Of a DNA stretch of 64,000 nt, positions 40,767 through 52,200 are shown piece after piece (the first letter of the stretch is position 1; each line of letters begins with the position of its first letter). The DNA comes from Clavelina lepadiformis (lineage: Eukaryota > Chordata > Ascidiacea > Aplousobranchia > Clavelinidae). A program made the translations under genes and the position numbers. Under the pieces are notes generated by a model. The model worked only from the letters and a program-made list of their open reading frames with translations. It did no database searches and was not told where the DNA came from. The stretch is taken from NCBI RefSeq assembly GCF_947623445.1, contig NC_135244.1, positions 15,624,860 through 15,688,859 of the forward strand, in the 5' to 3' direction.

Positions 40767-41804
40767 ATGGCTCGCCGTGGTTGCAAGTACTCAGCAGATT
40801 CCTTCTGCTATGTGTGTGGTGAGTTCTTTGCAAAAAAGCACTGTCTGGAGAGTTGCAGGCGTGCGAAAGAAGCCTATCATGCATACTTTCGCATGCCAGT
40901 CGGTGACCAAGATAAACATTGGGCACCACACGTCATATGCGAATACTGCCGTCGTACTCTAGAAGGTTGGTTTAGGGGAGAGAAGAGGGCAATGCGTTTT
41001 GCTATCCCCCGTGTCTGGCGTGAGCCCACAAACCATCTCACAGATTGTTACTTCTGTATGGTGGATCCAAGCAAACGACGAAAGGGAAAGAATGCACCTT
41101 CCATCAATTACCCTGACATTCCATCATCTATTGCACCTGTACCCCATAACACGACTGACATGCCTGTGCCACAACCACCCTTGAGAGATGAACATTTCGT
41201 AGCAGATGCACTCTCTACAGATTCAGAAACGGATGCATCAGTTGCTTATCTTCAACACCGAGTTGGCGGTGAAAGGTGTCCCTACTACCCCAACCAAGAA
41301 GACATGAACGATCTTGTCAGGGAACTGTCATTGACAAAGTCGAATGCTGAGCTACTCATTTCCAGACTAAAGCAATGGGACTTACTGGATGAAGAAGATG
41401 AAGTGAAGCGACTGATAAATTCCATCAATTTTCCAGAGATGCTGTCTGAGGTTGAACGGAGAGCTTGGACTTCTTTCGTTTCTGTAGTTAACGGGTTCCT
41501 GGGCAATCACAAGGCAGAGAATTACAGGGAACTTGTCGATGAACTTGTGGATGCGTATTGGAGGATGGGATGCAGGATGTCGCTGAAACTACACGTACTA
41601 CATGCTCATCTTGATGAATTTAAGGATAACATGGGGGACTACTCAGAAGAACAAGGTGAAAGATTTCATCAAGATATCAGGTATTTTGAGGAACGCTATC
41701 AAGGACAGTACAACGAAAATATGATGGGGGAATATATATGGAACCTTTTACGTGAAAGTGAACTCACATATCGTCGCCAATCACAAAAAAATGTTTCTTT
41801 GTGA
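40767..41804 (+). CDS. Compact two-zinc-cluster protein, uncharacterised animal family
   Basis: An intronless 345-aa frame. The N-terminus has paired metal-binding-type clusters: C14-x2-C17 with H55-x2-C58-x2-C61 (FCYVCGEF, WAPHVICEYC), then H90-x3-C94-x2-C97 (NHLTDCYFC) after FAIPRVWREP. A Pro-rich and acidic linker (about 111-160) follows, then NDLVRELSL...LLISRLKQWDLL (181-207). The C-terminal block (about 228-320) contains FLGNHKAENY, MSLKLHVLHAHLD and GERFHQDI...RYQG. I recognise this architecture from a multi-copy family of uncharacterised invertebrate proteins that often look transposon-linked. In those, as I recall, a block of about 200 residues with further conserved Cys and Asp lies between the SRL-W-LL motif and the FLGNH block; here the two are about 37 residues apart. 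The function is unknown. A broken relative lies at 43124. Confidence 0.75.
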   Translation: MARRGCKYSADSFCYVCGEFFAKKHCLESCRRAKEAYHAYFRMPVGDQDKHWAPHVICEYCRRTLEGWFRGEKRAMRFAIPRVWREPTNHLTDCYFCMVDPSKRRKGKNAPSINYPDIPSSIAPVPHNTTDMPVPQPPLRDEHFVADALSTDSETDASVAYLQHRVGGERCPYYPNQEDMNDLVRELSLTKSNAELLISRLKQWDLLDEEDEVKRLINSINFPEMLSEVERRAWTSFVSVVNGFLGNHKAENYRELVDELVDAYWRMGCRMSLKLHVLHAHLDEFKDNMGDYSEEQGERFHQDIRYFEERYQGQYNENMMGEYIWNLLRESELTYRRQSQKNVSL

Positions 41805-42187
41805 TTAAGTTATAAGTTTTGAGTGCTTTAAGTGACAGCGTAGGTTTGCTCTGTAACAGTTTTGCATAAATACCTATAGCACCAGGCCTTAAGGCTTTTG
41901 TCTCGTGTTTGTGTAGCAAAATCGCCTTGCATACATGTGTTTTTCTTCTTTATGTAATTTTTTAGAAATAGATTCTGGAAACAACATTTTCTGTTATTAT
42001 TTCATTATGACAAAGCCAACAACAACAACTAAAATTAGATTTAACTCCATTCTATTGATTCAAAAAAATATAGTGGAAGCAAAGGCATTAAAAAAGCAAA
42101 ACTAGTCAAAAAATTCCAATAAACTAATCTCATAAAGTCAGAACCAAAGTTTGAACTTTTTGAATGCTCATTTTTATTGATTTATAC
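41805..42187. other. Non-coding flank of the zinc-cluster ORF
   Basis: AT-rich 3' flank. No matching inverted repeat to the 5' flank of the ORF was seen by eye. It ends at the hAT-type element at 42188. Confidence 0.45.
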
Positions 42188-42683
42188 CAGGGGTGGGCAA
42201 ACTTTTTGTACTGAGGGCCGCATTAGAAAAAATGTTGCAGCCGGCGGGCCGCACACTCTCATTACAAAGTAGGAAAATTTACCCGGTGTGTAAATAAACG
42301 CATATTCATATTAAACACAATTTTTGCATTTCACACTCAGTTACGTTTAAAGCTACGCAATCTTCATCACAAAGGCCTACGGTAGCCGCTACCGTATTTG
42401 TATTTCATGATCAAACAATTGAATCAAACAATGCGTGAGAAGTGTACGGCTAGTTGCTGAAAGCATGTTGCAATACATGCGCGACTGACGTGTGTGTGTT
42501 TACGCTCTGAAAGTGAAGAGAAAAACACACTCGTAAAGGGAATAATATTTTGTCATGTAACCTGTTTAATTAAAACAATAAGTGATGAGTAGGAGTTTCT
42601 GCAAGTGTCGGCGGGCCGCATAAAATGGGACCGCGGGCCGCATGCGGCCCGCAGGCCGTAGTTTGCCCACCCCTGATTTAGAC
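42180..42683. mobile_element. hAT-type non-autonomous element, CAGGGGTGGGCAAAC ends
   Basis: The element proper is 42188-42675 (488 bp). The ends CAGGGGTGGGCAAAC and GTTTGCCCACCCCTG are perfect 15-bp inverted repeats, followed inside by GC-rich GGGCCGCAT / ATGCGGCCC sequence that is also inverted. The 8-bp flanks ATTTATAC (42180-42187) and ATTTAGAC (42676-42683) match at 7 of 8, a typical hAT target duplication. There is no coding capacity. It lies between the two copies of the zinc-cluster family. Confidence 0.9.
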
Positions 42684-43123
42684 CATACTAAATCAGAAAA
42701 TAATAGTTTTAACCCATGGACAAATTTTGTGTTACATGGTATCAATGGTCAACAGCCAATTTTAAACGGAGATGCGATTAGGTGATTCTTGAAGGGTTTT
42801 TGACGCTGATCCCGACAATGCCCTTATTTTGTTTCTAGCACATCAGGTTTGAGATATTTGCATTTTAAATTTTTAGTTGTTATGCTATAATACCGTATTA
42901 TAGGGAGAATCGTTTGCCAACCTTTTGCAAAACAAATGGTATATTGAGCAGTTAATTCCACATGTAGATAGTGCTTATAGCACTGCAGCAGAAAATTTGA
43001 AATGAACTGTTTGGTTTTCACAATGTTTGTTAATGGAAGATTTTACTTAATATTGTAGTAACGTATACTGTTCAATAGATTTATTTGTGCCATATTTTGA
43101 TCGACTGCTATTCTGCCTTTGTT
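42684..43123. other. Non-coding gap before the zinc-cluster relic
   Basis: About 440 bp of AT-rich sequence. No gene or repeat recognised. Confidence 0.5.
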
Positions 43124-43360
43124 ATGTCAAGACAGTGCAAGAACAATCCCGATCTGTTTTGTTATATTTGTGGTAGTTTTACAATCAAAGGCAAGCAACA
43201 AATTATCACTTCAGATATCAAAAAGATGCACAAGTTGTACTTTGGCAACCCATTAGGAGACCAAAACAAAAAGTGGGCACCACATCAAATATGTACAGCT
43301 AGTAAACAGCTGTTCAAAACTTCCAGGTCATGTTGCTGGGTTAGCCTAAAACGTAATTGA
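43124..43360 (+). pseudogene. Truncated N-terminal relative of the zinc-cluster protein
   Basis: A 78-codon frame starting MSRQCKNNPDLFCYICGSF. It aligns with the start of the 40767-41804 protein: the spacing of FCYxCG, the YF...P(V/L)GDQ(D/N)K(H/K)WAPH(V/Q)IC segment and the N-terminal Cys are all kept. The second half of the HxxCxxC site is lost (ICTASKQ instead of ICEYC), and the frame ends soon after. The divergence is high, so this is an old paralogue or a separate family member rather than a fresh duplicate. No C-terminal block was found nearby. Confidence 0.65.
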
Positions 43361-45289
43361 AAGTTAATGAATTAATTTGCCAAAAATTCCAGTCTTGAGT
43401 TTAACGTTCTATTTCAAGAGTTTCGTTTATATGTGATTTTATTAGGATTTCATGAAATAACAGCGTAAGGCATAATAAAATGTCATGCAAAATTTCAGGG
43501 AGCCCCTTGGAAGTGGAATTTTTTGAATAATTGCATTTTCAGTAATTTTACTTTATACCAAAATTAACAAAGAAATTAGGTCTTTTTACAAGCACATATG
43601 GGCGCTTTATTTGCCTTTTGATTTGGTGGGGTGCTAGGTGTTAAAAAAATGGTTTTTGACCGTTTATTTATGTTTTACCTGTATTTTTAGAAAAGCTAGA
43701 AAAACATATATACACACTAACAGGCACTACACATACAGCAGCACCACCAAAAGTTGCCAGAAATTTGTCGAACTTTTTACGCTTGCTTCAGGATGGTTTC
43801 ATCAACTAAAACAATTCTAACACAACAGAACATTTCTCTTTCGAACTATGTACAGCCAGACCATCAATCAACTCTGACTCTGCAAGGAACAGATTTCTTC
43901 CCATGCGTTTTACCCCTTCCAAAAACCTTGCAGTCTGACTACAACACAGGAATTCAGAAACAGATATGCCAGATCAATGCAAAAAACACCTGCAAAGCCA
44001 GAAATTTACTACATTATGTTACATACATTGCCATATGTCACTTTCATACTGAGTGATTGACCAATTTTGTAAAACCTTCACAATAATCAATGTTACTTAA
44101 TAGAAGATAAATTTGCAGCAGAAGCATGATTATAATTGGCACAGGTGGGCCTGAGCGCTCCTTTTTAAGGATTTAATTATTCGCTCGTCTCTCCTTGTCT
44201 TAGCACAAACAATGCTGTAAACGCACAAAATGGATACAAAGGGTTGCTTTCAAATAATTTTTAGATGTTTGGACTGCCGTTAAGACCTTAGGTTTATGTA
44301 GTGAATAATAAAATGACTGCTTTGACACTAATTTCGCGCACAATTTTCGCTCCACTAAGTTATAGCATACAATACGTAACACTAAGCGCATCAGAACCAT
44401 GTAATGGCGGTTTGATATAAACACTTTGTTTTTTAAGTTGACAACAATGGTCAATGAGAGTGGTGTGTAATGAGATGATAAAGAGACTCACATAAATGTG
44501 CCAAGTTGTCATCACAGTGTCGTAATTTACTTTACATTACCATTATGTGACAGATGTGACCAAAACAAAGCTATTCAAAACAAAAATCAATGAAATTTCA
44601 TGTAACATTTATAACTAATAATGATAAGCAATTACAGTTGCAATCAAACACACGTTTTACAATGCAACTTCGGTACATGTGAATGTGATTGGTGTTCAAA
44701 AATAAGCCGCAGTAAAAATATTTTTAATTTCTAAAAAGAATGGGATAGTAAGTGGCAAACGAGCGCATTCTTTTCTTTAAAGAAGAGAAAAAGCATGAGC
44801 GATGCTCTTTTTTCTTTGTGATTGCTTGGATCGATGTAGATATTATGTCACAATTGCGTTTGTTGTTTCCAAGCAGATATTTAACTACCAATTTTGAAAT
44901 ATCTTTTGCCATCTCATAGTACACCTGAAGAAGCAAGCTTATGCTTGCGAATGCTCGTGTAGAAGAATCAAAAATAAAGGTAACCACAGAGTGCCAACTT
45001 ATATCTTCTCTTGTTTTCTTGCGTTCCATACGTCAGCCGAGTATGGAACGTAAAATGAGCAAGAGTATGCGTGGTACGTGAGGTGCATGTAAAAGTAGTA
45101 ATTCAGTTTTCGTTTACTTTTACTTGATTATTTTAAACTTTGTTTGACATGCAAAACAAGATTAGCCTGTGTAACGCGCCGCAGATAACACACAAACTCT
45201 TACGTATTTTACGCCACATAGTTCGCTCACTACTGGACTAACCTTAACTCATTGAAGTTTACTGAAACTATGCTTGAACTCTCCTTTTT
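43361..45289. other. Non-coding region with a hairpin motif
   Basis: About 1.9 kb without a supported gene. The 100-codon plus frame at 43754-44056 and the 101-codon minus frame at 44724-45029 have no recognisable domains; the second reads through the hairpin motif listed at 44921-44960. Confidence 0.5.
44921..44960 (+). ncRNA. Hairpin motif resembling a degraded hammerhead core
   Basis: The sequence has an outer ACAC/GTGT pairing (44921-44924 with 44957-44960), then CTGAAGA (44925-44931), a perfect 6-bp stem GCAAGC/GCTTGC (44933-44938 with 44943-44948) with a TTAT loop, and GAA (44949-44951). This order, CUGANGA - stem II - GAA, is that of a hammerhead ribozyme. However, an extra A separates the core from stem II, and no stem III plus cleavage site follows. 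It may be a relic of a retroelement-borne motif or chance. Confidence 0.22.
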
Positions 45290-46370
45290 TCCTTTAATAA
45301 ATAAACCTATAAGATTTACTGATTCATCTGCAACATTAATTGACCAAATTTGGACTAATAATGTTTACGTAGAATTCAGTAGTGGAATTATTGTAGACTA
45401 TTTCTAACCGCTTACCAGTTTTTCAATGCTTTAGCCTAGGCTCACCTAAAACAGTTTTCCACCAACAGCCTTCATTTAAAAGAATATTCAATGAAGCCAA
45501 CATATCACAGTTCACGAGTAATCTACAAAATATGAATAACCTTGAAATACTTCTAGATGTGTATGTTAATAGTGCCTTTAGCAAATTTACTGATAACTTT
45601 TATGAAAATTTTGAACAATGCTTCCCTGCAAACCAGCTAAGAATCATATTAGGGCCACCAAGAAATTAAAAGCGTGGTTTACACCTGGCTTACAAGAACT
45701 CAAGAGAAAAAGTTAGCCCATAGAAAGTTCTAATGAAAGCTCAATCCAAAGAATAAACTAAATTACCTTTCCAACAAAAAAATCTATGAGAGAAACTTGC
45801 AAATAATTAAATAAACAAACTGGACTAATACCAGGATCTGTTTAACCACAATAAAAAATACATTAAAGCAACTTTGAAAATAAAAAATAATTTACTAGGA
45901 AAAGTAAAGAAGCAAAAGTCTTCTGTCTTTAAAACAAATGGTGAACTAGTAACAGATCCCTTGAAAATTGCAAATCATTTCAATTATTATTTCTCATCTG
46001 TTGCAGATAACTTGTTAAACAAAATCCCTTCTTCTCCATTTACATTTCAGAGCCTTCTAGTTAAGCCACTATACAGGGATGCCTGAAAAAACAATAATTA
46101 CTCTTGCAATCAATTCATCGTTATCCACTGGGACTTTTGTAGATGCTCTTAAGGTAGCTCAGGTGATTCCAATCTATAAAAAGGGTGATGTCAAGGATTG
46201 CAAAAATTACAGACCTATCAGCCTGCTATTACCGTTTTTAAAATTTTTGGAAACCCTTGTTCCAGTTTTTCTCTATATTATGTATATATTTTCAATAGTA
46301 TTCCATTAATGGAAGTTTGCTGGCTTTAAGTCACATTCAATGTTAGCAACATTTAGTAACACTGTTACTG
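45290..46370 (+). mobile_element. Decayed non-LTR (LINE) retrotransposon, endonuclease end to reverse transcriptase start
   Basis: Fragments in different frames line up in the order of a non-LTR ORF2. They are an endonuclease C-terminal piece (PIRFTDSSATLIDQIWTNN, then RLPVFQCFSLG, about 45300-45460), a linker (FNEANISQFTSNLQNMNN...YVNSAF, about 45486-45630), a pre-RT piece (ITNHFNYYFSS type: PLKIANHFNYYFSS, about 45955-46010) and RT motif 1 (VIPIYKKGDVKDCKNYRPIS, about 46162-46222), followed by an FAGFKSHSMLATF-like trace near 46320-46360. Stops and frame changes throughout show it is dead. The style is jockey/CR1-like; the clade is uncertain. No poly(A) tail or target duplication was identified. 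Confidence 0.8.
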
Positions 46371-49211
46371 TAATCGTGTTGACGAGATCTCACAGAATTG
46401 TTAATACACATTCACTTGTTGCTTTCCTCAACCCCTGCCACCAGATTTGTTGTTGCCAAACTCTAGACATAAGCATCCAGCATGACAAGTACTTTTTGAT
46501 AAAGCACTTTGGTAAGATGATGGTATTGGAAAATTTTGAATAAGACTACGGAAATTATACGTTAAGCTGTTTATCTATTAAGTAACCAGTAAATTTTCAA
46601 CACTTAGTACATAAATCTTTTTGGTATTTACTGCAATTACTGCACACTCCTTTTACATATTTTCAAGATAAAAGACTGAAACCAGTTACTGGATTGAAAA
46701 GTCACCACAAGCGCCACTCAAGTCTTCAAGAACAAGAAGGGTTTACATTCAGCACTACCATCTATTAGACAACATTGGCATCTTGTTCCATACATCACTG
46801 TCTATATGTACCAGAGAAAGTTCCATCTCGCATGCAATGAGGAGTATTGTCATCACATCTTCCAAAGATTATCATTGATGTGAATTCCTGCTGTACAAAC
46901 ACACCGCCTGCTCGTCTGCTTAATTTCGCTTTTTAAACTTATATTTTATGGATTTCGTGGCCATGCTAGTTGTTACCAGCAGCAATTATTAGTTATTTTT
47001 GAGCACGTTTAAAACGTTTCGGCATTGTCACGTTTTCCTGTTCATTGGCGCGTGTTAGTAACAACTGACTTGATTTTTCGCCCCCACCGCACTTTTAACG
47101 AAAAATAAAATAAATGATTGATTGATAAATTGGCGTGAACCTAAAAACGTTTGACGTGCACGTTGATGAACCTCTTGTAGTCTTGTGTGCAGGCACCACA
47201 CTTCCCACTATAGTTGGGAATTTAATAAAATTTCTCTAGCCGTTAGTTGCCATAGTCGCCACTCGACCAAAGCACTCTTATGCCGAGCTGTTGCACAGGA
47301 CACGACATACCGTAGTATTCGTAGGTATTCATATTCACAAAGGCGGGCAAATGGCAACACTGCATCATGACTGCAATAGTTTAGTTCGAACAATAATGGG
47401 AAGGAATAAAAGACGGAAATCATACGGACTTCTACAGAGATTCCCTAAAATAGGAAAAAGACGGACTTACCTATTTGGACAACTAAATATGAAATGAATT
47501 TTTCTAGCTATCGACCATTGGCAATCTCGTTCACTATGACGTTCATCGCTTACTATATCAAAGAAATTGTTTACGGGCTTTTCCTACACAATGACAAAGT
47601 ACAAAGTTTCATAAACTAAGTATTTCGTATAGGCCTAATAACAACTAAAGAAGCAAGATCAAACTTGCAAAATAATATAGAAATAAACTAAAGTTAACCA
47701 TTGAGGTGCTTCGTTTTCCTACTATTGCTTTTATCTTGTACTACTGCATAGGCTTATACTGTAAATTTCATGTCTATCTGTATTTCGGCCTATGCAGGAC
47801 TTGCCTGTCAATCAAGTAAAGATTTTACAAACAAACTACGGACCTGCAGACGTTTGCGGTCAACATGCTTATTTTTTGTAAAGGCGTTCATATTCAGGTG
47901 GGCCTGGGGCGAAAGCTCCATCAGACCCCGATTTATTCCGCTACTGGGCCTAGTCTTACTCGACTGTCCATACCGGCAAGTAGGCCTAATATACACAATA
48001 AAGTCGACCAAATTTCAAGCAAACCAAAAAAACGAAAGTATAATTTTTAATTAGCATGAACACAAAAACGTTTAAAGCAAATTATGATAGTGAGCAACGT
48101 GTGATTGAGCCTTGTCCGCCACAGTATCACATCTTGGTTTTTGTATTTATTCTTGGAATAACCGCAGTTTTCATCCCTTCGCTTCTAAGAAAGGATTCAA
48201 TTAATTTTGTATTGGGATCACATCGCCCCACATAGCCAATTCACAGGGTAACCTTTAATCACATGCGATTTTCGGAAATGGGAAGTAGCAAACAAGTTTG
48301 TTCTGGTGTAATTCCTTGCGAATGTATTGATGCGCGGCAATCGCCTCGTAATATGCCAATAAAAATTGCACGGCTTCGCGAGGCAAGCCACTATAAGGAA
48401 TAAGCCCACCATCATGCATTACGTAACTTCTTCCTCTCTTTTTCTTTTTTTTTCCCTTTTTCCCTTTTTTTACGTTTCTTATTAAGTAGACCAAGTGGTG
48501 CACAGTGTAGGCAACACAGAGACCTTGCGGGCTAAATCGTTAAGCAGGCTGTGTTACTTGGTGAGGCGGAAAAGCTTACTGTAGTCGAGCACTGGTTACA
48601 TTGAAGCGTTTTTACAAAGGACGTTTTTTTGTTTTTATGCGTATGCTGTGATTATAAGCCGTTCTTAACCGGTTTTAAAAAGTATTTTGAAAATTGCATT
48701 GTTGTTCTTGTGAGACTTGTTAATGCGAGACTGAATTGGTTTCTCGACAGAATTGTTGGAAATGAATCAGAACGAAGTCGTTCAGTAGGCTGCCCATAGA
48801 AACATAAATAAAAGGCTTCCACTATTTTACCGGATCATGCGTTCAAGGCTATTTAATGTTTTATTGGAGTTAAATTTAAATCAGAAGGTACATTTAGGAT
48901 AGGTTAAAGCTACTGTGTTATCACATTTAATTTAGGTTAACAAGAAACTGAAAAATAGCTTCGAACGCACGATTTTTTTCCAGTGAAATAGCGGCAGCCA
49001 AACATCAACCATTATTTGTAATAACTAATAACCCAAAGCTAAGTTTCAAGGATGTTTTACAAGACCACTGAAGCTATGACAGGAAAGGAATATATATGAC
49101 CATCGCTATAGATAGGATTAACTTTGATTAAGTAGTGGAGTAGAAGAAAATGACCACGACATTTTGGTTTTGTAGAATTTTAAAAGCAATTTAACTATTT
49201 ACAAGGTCACA
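46371..49211. other. Intergenic region upstream of the aldo-keto reductase
   Basis: About 2.8 kb with no supported gene. It has a long polypyrimidine tract around 48421-48475 and otherwise unremarkable sequence. The reductase promoter should lie at its 3' end, but no clear core element could be chosen. Confidence 0.5.
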
Positions 49212-52200
49212 ATGCAAAGCGTACGTTTAAATACTGGATACGACATGCCCATACTTGGGCTGGGGACTTGGAAGGTAAGAAAATGTTGTACTAAGTAAGG
49301 AACAGTTTGCTTCAACGAGTTCCTAATCCTCTCTGCGTTTGACAGTCAGGTAAGGGCAAGGTTCAGAAAGCTGTTGAGTATGCCCTAGGATGCGGATACC
49401 GACAGATCGACTGTGCTTATGCTTATTTGAATGAAGAAGAAGTTGGCGCCGGAATTCGAAATGAAATGGACAATAACTCAACGAAGCGTGACGACATTTT
49501 TGTTACTTCAAAGGTTTCGTATAAGTATAATCAATAATCATGTTTGAATTACGTGATTTTTATCGTGCAACATGTTGGAAAGAAGAGTTTTGTAATGCAA
49601 AACAATATAGACAGAATTATTATACATGCAATCAATGGGTCGTTTTTTAATAATAATATACGACTAAGTATGTATAGCTTACGACATTTTCTAGCACCTA
49701 ATACTTGTGAGGTTAGCTTCTTCTGTTTCCCATTCGAGGCTGTTTTTAACTTATTCTACTTTACTATACTTAGCTCTGGTGCACCTTTCACAAACCGAAG
49801 GATGTAAGACCGGCCTTGATGAAGAGTCTTAAAAATTTGCAACTGGACTACCTTGATTTATATTTAATGCATTGGCCAATGGGATTTCAAGAAGTTGGTT
49901 AATTTGTTTCTTGAAGTTTACATTACTAACTTATTACCATGTTAGAAAGCAGTGGTTTGCAATTTTGTCTTCAGGCCACACTTCGGATATATAAAAAAAT
50001 TTTCACCTGGGCTTATTTATACTGATAAGGAATGAATATGGAAGATAAAATAGAAAAACATATAAGTATGCTAAGAAAGTAGAACTCTCCTGACTCACTT
50101 GCCACCCTCTCATACCTCCCCGCTTTGCAAACATTGCTATAAAGTATGCCAACGGCCGTACATTGACGACATTTTGAGAATTACTATACTATATATATAC
50201 AATTACCATACTGTATATTTCCTATATAGAAAGGAAAAGATCTATTCCCTGAAGATGAAAACGGAAAATGTTTATTTGACGACACGGATTACGTAGATGC
50301 GTGGAAGGTAATATTTGTCTTTTGAGATGCCCACGGCTTACACAGATTTTCGTTACGGTTGTTCGTTTTGGTTTGATTTTTACGTCTTTAAAATAGAAGG
50401 TTAGCTTCATTTACATTTCCCAAAGGCAATGGAGGACTTGCAGAAGGAAGGTTTGGTTCGAAGCATCGGCATCTCCAACTTCAACCAAGTTCAAATCAAC
50501 CGAATCTTAAAGGAATGTTCAATCGTACCGGCAGTAAACCAAATTGAGGTCAACCCATATTTAACCCAAGAGCCGTTGGTTGACTATTGTAATGAGAAAG
50601 GCATTGCAGTGACCGGTTATTGCCCGCTTGGATGTGGAGATAGACCTTGGTGTGTTTTATTATACCAATACTATAATTGCAAAACAAATGTAGAAAAATT
50701 TTCTTTTTGAAATCTGTTTTAATTTGCAAGTTAATTTCGAAGGGGCATGAAAGCTGAAGATCCCATTTTATTGAAAGATCCTAAGTTGCTGGAGATTGCG
50801 TCAAGATTGCACAAAACCTCTGCTCAAATTGCGTTGAGGTATCTTGTCCAGAGAAACATCATTACTATCCCTAAAAGTGTTACGACTGAGAGAATTCTCC
50901 AAAATTACCAAGTAAGGCAATTTGACATACACTTAATTCATATTCACTTTTAATTTGAAGTATAAAAAAGAATAACATTTGGACCCCGAAAATTCCTGAT
51001 ACCAAAATCCCGAACTGTTAACGACTTTTTCCAATCCCATTCCTGCTTGGAATTTTTTTACTGAAATTCTAGAATTTCATCAAACTGTCCATTAGGAGTA
51101 AAGCGTGCGGAATCATTTGATATGTGAATTAATTTTATTGTACAACCGTTTGTCTGCTCGAAATCATGTCAGCTTGCTGGTTCATATATTGAATATATGT
51201 ACTTTTATAATTAAGACCAGTACATGTAGGGGAAAGTGGGGTTGGTTGACCCACTTGACGCTATTTTTCTTGTTGCAACCACAATTGTTAACCGCTTTCA
51301 ATAAAAATTATGGTACATTTAGTGAAAAAGTGTTATTTCTGTCAAGAACGGGGTTGGTTGAATCACGTCGTGAAGACACGCTTCGGAAAGTTACAATCGT
51401 ACCACAAAAACAGTTTGCTTATAAAGATGCAGTAAGAGCAAACAAATTTCCGATCATTTGTACATAATTTGTAAGCTTACACGTTACAATTTAGTCCTAC
51501 GCACTTCACCCTTACTACTTACTACTACCACTTCACCGCTTTGCATAACTGTTTGAAAAATGTTTTTCACATATCTTGCAAATATTGGACGATTCAAGTA
51601 TAGCTGAATACCTGATCCATCCAACCCCAAGGCACATGTTTACATAATTTTACAAAAAAATATCATCTTAACAAGACTCAATCAAACCAAAATAGATCAG
51701 TCAGCTTAACCCACATTTTAAATTATAATAAAAAGATGAAGCAGCAAAATTCTTATGTCTTAACACAAAAAAAGAAAAATAATAAAAATTTCCAAAAGTT
51801 ACATTTTGGTCAAAATTTGGTATGCTTGCTCAAAAGCTTAAACTAAATGAATCCAGCCCTTTTTTGTCATGCAGCAAGAAGGTTTAACAAGATGACGATT
51901 GACACAACCTACGTTAAGTCATGTGTTTTAGTCTCTGAGCAGCACTCACTGATTCAACCAACCCCGTTCTCCCCTTTACATATGTCTATATGAATTTACA
52001 TACGTACACTATGCAAATTGTCAAACTGGATGTCGGCCCACTCATTTTAATGACATTGTTAAATTTTCCAAACATACACATTCTACAAGTACAAACGTAC
52101 GAAATATTATAAAAATCTTTACATCGAAACCTGGGTTATTGATTGTTGAGCTTATAATTCCAAAATCCCATTGTTAATATATGACCTCACAAAAAGTAAT

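Noticed and set aside
40690..41506. ORFs overlapping the zinc-cluster gene in other frames
   Set aside because: Shadows of the 345-codon frame, which alone carries the ordered Cys/His pattern.
44724..45029. 101-codon minus-strand ORF
   Set aside because: Reads through an inverted-repeat/hairpin region; composition is explained by repeats rather than a protein.
49544..49807. 87-codon ORF in reductase intron 2 and exon 3
   Set aside because: Intronic read-through; the real exon 3 uses a different frame from 49774.
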